11,415 nucleotides of DNA from Stramenopiles sp. TOSAG23-6 (Eukaryota > Sar). The notes beneath the pieces are model-generated. The model saw only the letters and a list, made by a program, of their open reading frames with translations. It made no database searches and was not told the origin of the DNA. Below, piece after piece: positions 1 to 5,911 of this stretch (the stretch's first letter is position 1; every line of letters begins with the position of its first letter). Where the stretch lies: assembly GCA_900128565.1 (NCBI GenBank), contig LT636260.1, positions 1 to 11,415 of the forward strand, read 5' to 3'. A program made the position numbers and the translations under genes.

Positions 1-1
1 G

Positions 2-3000
2 GAAGATAATAGGAAATTCTTCCCAGGAAAGGTGAAGTCTATGAATGGAGATGGAACATTCAATATTGTATTTGATGATGGCGATGAAACTAACAAATTA
101 GAACGAAAGTTTATAAAGATTTTAGATGAGGATTTACCATCCCCTTCTCCGGCGCCGGACAATAGTATTGCAGATACAAGTGGTGCATTATTCTCAACTG
201 ACCCTAAAGTTGCTGTCAATGACACAAAAGCGGATGCTATTTTCACTGCTGGAGATCTAGATGGCGATGAAATCTGGAATCTCGAAGAAGCTAATAGGGT
301 TAATCAAATACTTGGTGAGGACCCAATGAATGCAGACGATTTCAAAGAACTTTGTCTCGTTGTTGGTTGTCATGATACTGGTGGTATAACAAAAGATGGC
401 GTGAGAAAAATGTTTTCGATGCAAGAAGGTACTTCAGAACTTGATAATGCATACAAATTATTGGTATTGTCGTCTTCTAAAGCTGGTCAATATATCGAAG
501 GGGCAAAAGTTGAAGCCCAGTTTGGTAGTGAAACTGGTGAATGGTTTAAGGGTAAAATTGATCGTGTAAACAATGATGGTACATTCGATATTTTATATGA
601 TGATGGTGATCGTGAAAGAGTTGTCCAAAAACATCGAATTCGTTTGAAAGAGACAGCAAATACCGATATATCTTCAAAAGATATAGAGGATGATATAAAT
701 AGTGATGGAGTGTTCAAAGAGGGTGATGCAGTAGAAGCGATGTATGGTGACGGTGAAATTTGGTACCCTGCAACTATTACGAAAGTAAAACACGCGTCAC
801 AAGAAGACATTACTTATGATTTACTTTACAATGATAAGGATACTGAGATAGGAGTCATACCCTCAAAGATCAGAGCGACTGAAAAATTATCTTTGCAAGC
901 TGAGGACAAATTAATTGAGGAGCTCTTCACCGCAGGAGATCGTGATGGCGATAAAATTTGGAATCTTGAAGAAGCTAATCGAGTTAATGAAATCCTAGGN
1001 GANGCACCGATGAGTGAAAAAGATTTCGAAGAGCTTTGTGTATCGCTTGGTGATACCAGTGAGAAAGGAATGACAATCAATGGTGTGACTGAAATGTTTA
1101 CCTCACAGCAAGACACTCAATCAGAACTTACTAGGGCTCGAAAACTTGTCATTGAAGCAATGAACGCAGCTGCTTTAGCCAAAGATCGAGGATATACTCT
1201 GGGTGATCGCATTGAAGCAAGGTTTGGCGGAGATGATACATATTACCCAGGAATTGTACAAGGTATAAATGATGACGGCACATTCGAGATTTTATATGAT
1301 GATGGGGACAGTGAACCTACAGTTAAACATTTTTTATGAGACATCAAAGTGTGGTTGAGGATACTGGTGAGGATACAACGAATGGAAATTTGGGTACAGC
1401 AAACACAAACAAAAATGAGAAGGCCAGTAATTCATTGAATGAAAAGAACTTCGTCGTTGGTACAGTCATTGAGGGTAATTATAATAGTGAAGGCAAATGG
1501 TTTAAAGGTAAAGTGGTCAATGTAAATGAAATTGACGGATCATTAAGGTACGACATTACATATGATGATGGTGATATTGAATCTGATGTTTCTAGCGAGA
1601 ATATCCGATATCCTAAATTGGGTGGAGGTTTATTTACTGCATCACAAAAAGTTGAATGCAAGTATCAAGGAAGTGAAGAGTGGTATTCAGCATCAGTACT
1701 CTTGGCTAATACTGATGGCACTTATAATATTGCTTTCGATGATGGAGATAGAGAAGATAATGTTCCATCTGAATTAATCCGTGCTCTTGATGATACACCC
1801 GAGGATAACGATTCGAATCTGACAAAGGATAATGAAAAGAAAGACCAGAAACAAGTTGACAAAACCAAAGAACCACAAGAGTTAGATGCAACTCCAGTGG
1901 AAGAAAACAAAGAACCACAAGAGTTAGATGCAACTCCAGTGGACGAAAACAAAGAACCAGAAGATGCAGAGGAAACTCCAATGGACGAAAACAAAGAACC
2001 AGAAGATGCAGAGGAAGCTCCAATGGACGAAAACAAAGAAGCAGAAGATGCAGAGGAAACTCTCATGGAAGAAAAAAAAGAAGCAGAAGATGCAGAGGAA
2101 ACTTCAATTCAAGAAAGCAACCAGGAGGTAATTTCAGCCGATGAAGACAAAAATTTAGAAGGTATGGAAACAGNGAAAGGAAATGAATTAGAATTTTCAG
2201 TTGGAGATTTAATAGAAGGTCAATATGATAAAGGCCCGGAGTGGTTTCCTGGTTCCATATCAGCAGTCAATAATGATGGTACGTATAATATAAAATATAG
2301 TGACGGTGATTCAGAAATGAATGTTCTAAAAGAGTACATTAGAGTACCATTGGTAGGTGGTGGTTCATTTTCTGAAGGTGATCCTATAGAAGCATTATTC
2401 AGAGGAGAATCTGAGTGGTTTCCCGGAATGATATCTAAAGTGCATGACAATAATACGTATGATATTATGTATTATGATGGCGATATAGAAGAACAAGTGG
2501 CTTCAACTCTAATTAGAATGTCGGATAATAATGCTGCTAAAGCAGCACAGACTGCCGTTGCTAATTCCCCGAAAGCTAGTCAAGTACCTCCAGATGCAGA
2601 TGAAGAATCCGAGGATGATGGTCCTCTTCTAGAAGGCTCCGCAGTGGAGGCATTATCCGGAGGCAATTGGGTTTCTGGTCAAATTAAAAATGTTCGCGAA
2701 AAGAAAGTAGAAGGAAAGGATGAAACTACAATTTCCACTTTTACATATGACATTTTATTTGACGATGGAGAGCGTGAATCTAAGATGGATGCCAGCGATA
2801 TCCGTGTTCTTTCAGCAGAGGATGCAGTTGCAGCTGCAGCTAACCTTGAAGGAAACAAAAAATACTTAGAAAATGGGATGTCAGTTGATGCTTTATATAA
2901 CAAAGGAAATCGTTGGTTTGCTGGAAACGTAGGGAAGAAGAATGTACATTTTCATCATTAATTTCAAATTTATTTTGTTCGTACGAAAATTTGTACCTAA

Positions 3001-3155
3001 CAATTCTTTTTACTAAAAAAATATTTTTCACAATACATGAAAATGGTACATATGAGATTGTGTATCATGATGGGGATATCGAAGAAGAAGTTCCACGAAA
3101 TTTTATTAGATTATCATTAGGATCTAGACTGAAAATGATGTCCCAGGGTAAATGA
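2..3155 (+). CDS. Multi-Tudor / EF-hand scaffold-like protein, 5' partial, one frame break, one intron
   Basis: The reading frame is open to the left edge, so the true start lies outside. Two frames join at 1336 and an intron (2944-3038) precedes the last exon; together they give about 1019 residues. About ten Tudor-like repeats of the form (V.A.Y....WFPG.I..VN.DGTY.I.YDDGD.E..V....IR) lie near nt 2-124, 485-650, 710-875, 1195-1345, 1450-1620, 1627-1790, 2195-2350, 2365-2520, 2625-2815 and 2870-3115. Two copies of an EF-hand module sit between them, with loops DLDGDEIWNLEE (nt about 254-289) and DRDGDKIWNLEE (about 938-973), each followed by a conserved helix with ANRVN. The loops keep acidic residues at positions 1, 3, 5 and 12, so calcium binding is plausible. 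An acidic repeat lies in the middle. Tudor folds usually bind methylated Lys or Arg peptides, but the ligand here is unknown and I recognise no named orthologue. It converges on gene 2 with 41 nt between stops. Confidence 0.8.
1330..1339 (+). other. Frame break at a T TTT TTA slippery-type heptamer followed by TGA
   Basis: In the upstream frame the codons read CAT TTT TTA TGA, so 1330-1336 is T TTT TTA in exactly the register of a classic -1 slippery heptamer. The -1 frame begins with ATG at 1336 and stays open for over 530 codons of further Tudor repeats. Joining the frames gives DGDSEPTVKHFLMR, which aligns without gaps to the repeat end DGDSEMNVLKEYIR further on. The protein is therefore continuous in origin. 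A base missing from the T run in the assembly gives the same join and is the simpler explanation; programmed -1 frameshifting is the interesting one. I see no obvious strong stem-loop just downstream. Confidence 0.75.
1867..2118 (+). repeat. Six tandem 42-nt units encoding a 14-residue acidic repeat
   Basis: Units begin at 1867, 1909, 1951, 1993, 2035 and 2077. Each is 42 nt, in frame, and encodes variants of KEPEDAEETPMDEN. Units 1 and 2 carry the QELDATPV version, units 3 to 5 the EDAEE version, and unit 6 is degenerate at its end. The drift from PQELDAT to PEDAEE to AEDAEE suggests stepwise duplication. It forms a charged, probably disordered linker between two groups of Tudor-like domains. 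Copy number could vary between alleles. Confidence 0.9.
2944..3038 (+). other. Intron A (gene 1), introner-like family, apparent GT...CAT boundaries
   Basis: It starts GTACATTTTC after the codons GGG AAG AAG AAT. The shared core lies at 2978-3003 (TTCGTACGAA, then the TTTGTAC arm), CTAAC is at 2997-3001, and the AAATATTTTT block ends in ACAATACAT at 3038. Removing these 95 nt joins WFAGNVGKKN to ENGTYEIVYHDGD, the same spacing as WFPGSISAVNNDGTYNIKY in another repeat. No AG exists between CTAAC and the GAAAATGG that encodes the conserved motif. The nearest in-frame AG (ending 3056) would delete ENGTYE. Because the next base is G, the cut could slide by one nucleotide. Confidence 0.75.
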
Positions 3156-3163
3156 TATAACAC

Positions 3164-3169
3164 AATAAA
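3164..3169 (+). terminator. Possible polyadenylation signal AATAAA after gene 1
   Basis: AATAAA lies 9 nt after the TGA stop of the Tudor gene, inside the short convergent gap before gene 2. In such AT-rich DNA the hexamer can arise by chance, so the position is suggestive only. Confidence 0.3.
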
Positions 3170-3196
3170 TTTAGTATTTACATTTTAGCCATTTTC

Positions 3197-3832
3197 TCAA
3201 ATATTTACACTCGACCATTTTTCTTTAAATTTGTTTTTCTCCAGAAAAGCCTTTCGTCTTCCCAAGCAAGTACGCCAAGCTATTTGTATTGGTAAAACTA
3301 CTGTGTAAATTGCTAAGAACCACTTAAGTCCAGAATACAGAAAAGGTGCCAAGTGATCACAGTTGTTATCTGATACTAAATAATAATAACCAAGAAATAG
3401 CCATTGTAGGTGAATTAGTAATAATATAAGTTCGCAGAATAATGCATGAGTAATTCTCCAATTTCTATTTGCAAAAAAGTGTATAATAGGGCAAACAGTA
3501 CCATTGAGAAAAACAAATATACACTTTAAAATAATATATCCTCTCAATGGCAACATGCAGTTGTCCTTATTTTTTGCTGCATAATATAGTATGTCTATTC
3601 CATATGCAAGCATGAAAATATTTGCAAAGAATACTGAAAGATCAGCACTGAGAGATCCATAAATTGGTGAGTACTTTTCAATTTCATGTTTATACCAATC
3701 GTNTGTCGACTCCAACTCCGCCTCTAAAAATGTAGTAGGACTATTTGATTTGACACGTAACAATGGACTCTCTACGCTTGAGTTAATCTCCGTGCTGGAA
3801 TATTTACGGCTTGTTTTTTTCTCTTCAATCAT
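3197..3832 (-). CDS. Hypothetical four-helix membrane protein
   Basis: A single-exon frame of 211 residues. The first 55 residues are polar and Ser-rich with no signal peptide. Four hydrophobic segments follow at roughly 63-86 (ADLSVFFANIFMLAYGID), 97-121 (GYIILKCIFVFLNGTVCPII), 128-152 (ALFCELILLLIHLQWLFLGY) and 161-186 (WFLAIYTVVLPIQIAW). The tail is basic (GRRKAFLEKNKFKEK). An even number of helices with a basic C-terminus suggests both ends face the cytoplasm. I recognise no family or catalytic motif. It converges on the Tudor gene and shares the 342-nt upstream gap with DIM1, from which it diverges. One codon holds an N (residue 44). The start is the first ATG that precedes the polar leader. 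Confidence 0.75.
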   Translation of the reverse strand: MIEEKKTSRKYSSTEINSSVESPLLRVKSNSPTTFLEAELESTXDWYKHEIEKYSPIYGSLSADLSVFFANIFMLAYGIDILYYAAKNKDNCMLPLRGYIILKCIFVFLNGTVCPIIHFFANRNWRITHALFCELILLLIHLQWLFLGYYYLVSDNNCDHLAPFLYSGLKWFLAIYTVVLPIQIAWRTCLGRRKAFLEKNKFKEKWSSVNI

Positions 3833-4174
3833 TGTTATAATTACTGAATCGAATCATAAAGAAGAATACAAGGACACAATGTCATCATATAATAACTAAC
3901 TATGAATCACGAGATGGTTAGAAATTTTCGATTTTAAATTTTAAATTGTAGTAGAATTCGAATTTCGTTCTTCAGCTGAAAATTCTTTTTTTGAATTTTT
4001 TTTGAAAAATTAATTTTTCTCTCTCGCGGAGCTGCCGGAGCAGGTTTGTCCTTCGAAAGCGCTTCTTCTGAGTTGAAGGCAGTGCGAAGAGTGAAAGGAG
4101 TGCTGCAGTTGAATTCAGTGAGAACCAATAATTAAATTGCTTGGTCTTCAGAGCGAAACGCATCATAATTAGAA
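3833..4174. promoter_or_regulatory. Divergent intergenic region between gene 2 and DIM1
   Basis: These 342 nt must hold the promoters of two oppositely oriented genes. Most of it is AT-rich, with T and A runs near 3930-4020, but 4020-4100 is clearly more GC-rich (CTCTCGCGGAGCTGCCGGAG) and includes the 8-bp palindrome AAGCGCTT at 4057-4064. I see no convincing TATA box and no credible coding frame. The GC-rich patch lies 75-155 nt upstream of the DIM1 start and could be its 5' UTR or proximal promoter. Confidence 0.4.
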
Positions 4175-4609
4175 ATGTCATATTTACTGCCTCATCTGAA
4201 TTCAGGATGGGCTGTTGATCAAGCCATTTTGACCGAGGAGGAACGTGTTGTTGTGATTAGGTTTGGTCATGATTGGGACAAAGAGTGTATGATAATGGAC
4301 GAAATCCTTTGCCACATTGCGGAGAAAGTAAAAAATTTTGCTGTGATTTATTTGGTCGATATAAGTGAGGTATCTGATTTTAATACAATGTATGAATTGT
4401 ACGACCCTATGTCAGTCATGTTTTTTCATCGCAATAAGCATATTATGGTTGATTTTGGGACAGGAAACAACAACAAATGTAACTTTCAGGTGGAGAACAA
4501 GCAGGAGATGATTGATATTATTGAAGTCGTATATAGGGGGGCTGTTAAAGGTCGAGGTGTTGTTATATCACCAAAAGTATATTCCCTCAGAGACACTGCT
4601 TTAATGTAA
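4175..4609 (+). CDS. TXNL4A: DIM1 / U5 snRNP 15-kDa protein (thioredoxin-like 4A)
   Basis: An intronless frame of 144 residues that matches the Dim1 family over its full length (human protein 142 residues). Diagnostic stretches are MSYLLPHLNSGWAVDQAIL at the N-terminus, RVVVIRFGHDWD, AEKVKNFAVIYLVDI, MYELYDP, RNKHIMVDFGTGNNNK, KQEMIDIIE and YRGAVKGRGVV near the end. Dim1 is a thioredoxin-fold component of the U4/U6.U5 tri-snRNP, contacts Prp6 and Prp8 and is needed for pre-mRNA splicing in the nucleus; it lacks the CxxC redox pair, as here. The last residues (VYSLRDTALM) depart from the usual PKDYSTKYRY-type tail, and there are unusual changes for so conserved a protein (IMVDFGTGNNNKCNFQVEN). 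The start is fixed by the family-typical MSY. It converges on gene 4 with 55 nt between stops. Confidence 0.95.
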   Translation: MSYLLPHLNSGWAVDQAILTEEERVVVIRFGHDWDKECMIMDEILCHIAEKVKNFAVIYLVDISEVSDFNTMYELYDPMSVMFFHRNKHIMVDFGTGNNNKCNFQVENKQEMIDIIEVVYRGAVKGRGVVISPKVYSLRDTALM

Positions 4610-4664
4610 CTTATTATAAAAAATATTAAAGCTTCATTTGAGTTATTTTTATGAATTTATTTTT

Positions 4665-5645
4665 TCAACTATGCACAATTATAGGTTGCCCAAGTCCCCC
4701 TCTTTGTTTTGAACTTTCGACATCTATTTCGAATATAAAATCTTTCCAGTCTTCGTCAAGTATAGCGTTGCGCTTAACGTACTCTTCTTCGTGGTCTGCT
4801 TCACCAGTAATATGTTTTCCAGTTTCTGAGGTCTCATCAAATACCAAATGAACTTTATTTCCTGTCTGATTCCATTTGCCACTCATAATCAGTGAAGTTG
4901 TCTTCATTCCATCATATTCGAGAAATTCTCTCGTGTATATTTTTTTTCCAATCCATCTAGCAATACCCGATTGCATCAAGGTTAAAACACCTTCCCTGTA
5001 ATCCAACATTTCCTTTGTATCATGAATGTTTAAAAAATATTTCAAAAAAAAAATTGTTAGGTACAAAATTTGGTACGAAATATTTTTTAAAAATTCATGA
5101 TGAAAACGTACACGTATAGGGTTCCATAAATATGTTCCTGCCGCTACTTCATGAAAAGAGTTACGTTTTAGACCTGANATTGGACTTGAGATGTTTTCAC
5201 TTGACATACTCTCACTTCGTTTTCGCCGTTCATTCATTCTTTTTCGTCGCCTGCCGCTCATTCTACGACGTTTCCTGGGGCTCTTTTTTTTTGTTTCTTT
5301 TGTTTCTTTTGTTTCTTGTTGTTTTTCTTGACCATCTGCAGAAGAGGTTTGTGATTTGTTCTCTGGAGGTATTGAAGACAATGTCTGAGGATCAAATGCA
5401 TTATTCCAATCTATAATATCTTGGCTACTACTTTCTGATATTGTAGATTGATTTTCGCCCCAATCTACAGTTTGTTCAGGACAAGCTATAGATAATGCAC
5501 GACTTTCTTCTTTTTCTTTTTTAGATCTCCGACAACAAGCACAAAATTTAATTTCACTGCTTACTCTTTCATCTCTTGCTTCTTCTTCTTCTCTTTCATC
5601 CCTTCCTTCTTCTTCGTCTAAACGTTCAGATGAAACATTACCCAT
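4665..5645 (-). CDS. Acidic/basic-tract protein with predicted N-myristoylation site, one intron
   Basis: I start it at the ATG at 5645 because the protein then begins MGNVSSERLDEEE, a good N-myristoylation context (Gly2, Ser at 5-6). The frame runs on upstream to 5756, but that extension is Tyr-rich and looks like 5' leader. Residues 9-27 are acidic, 35-38 are CACC (a possible acylation site next to the lipidated end), 108-122 are Thr/Lys-rich, and 119-143 are strongly basic (KSPRKRRRMSGRRRKRMNER), like a nuclear-localisation or nucleic-acid-binding tract. Exon 1 gives 178 residues (5645-5112); with the CAT junction the total is 296. The C-terminal part (GTYLWNPIR ... TLMQSGIARW ... MSGKWNQTGNKVHLVFDE) resembles a small beta-barrel of repeated G.W-type strands, but I name no family. 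One N in a codon at residue 156. Stop is TGA. Confidence 0.7.
   Translation of the reverse strand: MGNVSSERLDEEEGRDEREEEEARDERVSSEIKFCACCRRSKKEKEESRALSIACPEQTVDWGENQSTISESSSQDIIDWNNAFDPQTLSSIPPENKSQTSSADGQEKQQETKETKETKKKSPRKRRRMSGRRRKRMNERRKRSESMSSENISSPXSGLKRNSFHEVAAGTYLWNPIRVRFHHEFLKNISYQILYLTIFFLKYFLNIHDTKEMLDYREGVLTLMQSGIARWIGKKIYTREFLEYDGMKTTSLIMSGKWNQTGNKVHLVFDETSETGKHITGEADHEEEYVKRNAILDEDWKDFIFEIDVESSKQRGGLGQPIIVHS
5019..5101. repeat. MITE-like element: 24-bp terminal inverted repeats around a 35-nt centre
   Basis: The left arm 5019-5042 (ATCATGAATGTTTAAAAAAT, then ATTT) is the reverse complement of the right arm 5078-5101 with one mismatch in 24. The centre 5043-5077 holds an A run, the GTTAG complement of CTAAC and the palindromic core. 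As DNA this looks like a miniature inverted-repeat transposon. As pre-mRNA it would fold into a long hairpin that brings the 5' splice site close to the 3' end of intron B. Confidence 0.85.
5022..5111 (-). other. Intron B (gene 4), introner-like copy with long inverted ends
   Basis: On the minus strand it begins GTACGTTTTCATCATGAAT at 5111, carries the core and CTAAC (5060-5056), and ends AACATTCAT at 5022. Joining there gives NPIR/DTKEMLDY. A conventional GT-AG alternative ends in ACAAAG at 5013 and gives NPIR/EMLDY. Both keep phase 0. The 90 or 99 nt are free of stops in the host frame, so retention would only add residues. Its 5' end closely matches intron A (GTACRTTTTCATCAT). The shared core, not a stop codon, is the evidence that this is an intron. 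Confidence 0.75.
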
Positions 5646-5911
5646 ATCCACTAGATGCACATCCCAGTGTACTCTATAAGTGTAAAAAGATACTATATAA
5701 TATACGGTGTACTTGTAGACGTCTACAAATTTCTGACACAGGATACACAGGATCACCTTTTGACAGGATCGCCGAAATTGCGGATTGAATTCAGTTACAC
5801 TTTTTTATGATAACTTTTTGACTACTAGCTAAGGTCATTACTACTTACAGGCACACTAGCTATCTGTGTTTGTAAAAGATTTCATTCTTCAAATACGATC
5901 TACTCAAAANA
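5646..5911. promoter_or_regulatory. Divergent intergenic region between gene 4 and the RSPH10B-like gene
   Basis: These 266 nt serve as upstream region for two divergent genes. Near 5740-5770 a short motif occurs three times (CAGGATAC, CAGGATCA, CAGGATCG). Part of the stretch is open on the minus strand upstream of the preferred gene 4 start, which I take as leader rather than coding. No clear TATA box. Confidence 0.35.

Noticed and set aside
1706-2066. Minus-strand open frames over the acidic repeat
   Set aside because: They are low-complexity mirror images of the 42-nt repeats on the coding strand.
1336-2961. A separate gene starting at ATG 1336
   Set aside because: The ATG overlaps the preceding stop (ATGA) and the joined product continues a Tudor repeat without gap, so one gene with a frame break is the better reading.
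2840-3031. Minus-strand open frame over intron A
   Set aside because: It spans the intron and flanking Tudor exon, and shows no independent coding character.
3934-4181. Two overlapping minus-strand frames in the gene 2/DIM1 gap
   Set aside because: Low-complexity Lys/Phe-rich translation from A/T runs, overlapping the DIM1 start; no domain.
5132-5416. Plus-strand frame rich in Phe and Leu
   Set aside because: Antisense of the Lys/Arg-rich tract of gene 4; hydrophobicity is an artefact of the complement.
5646-5756. N-terminal extension of gene 4 from ATG 5756
   Set aside because: Tyr/Val-rich, unlike the rest; the MGNVSS start at 5645 is more convincing.
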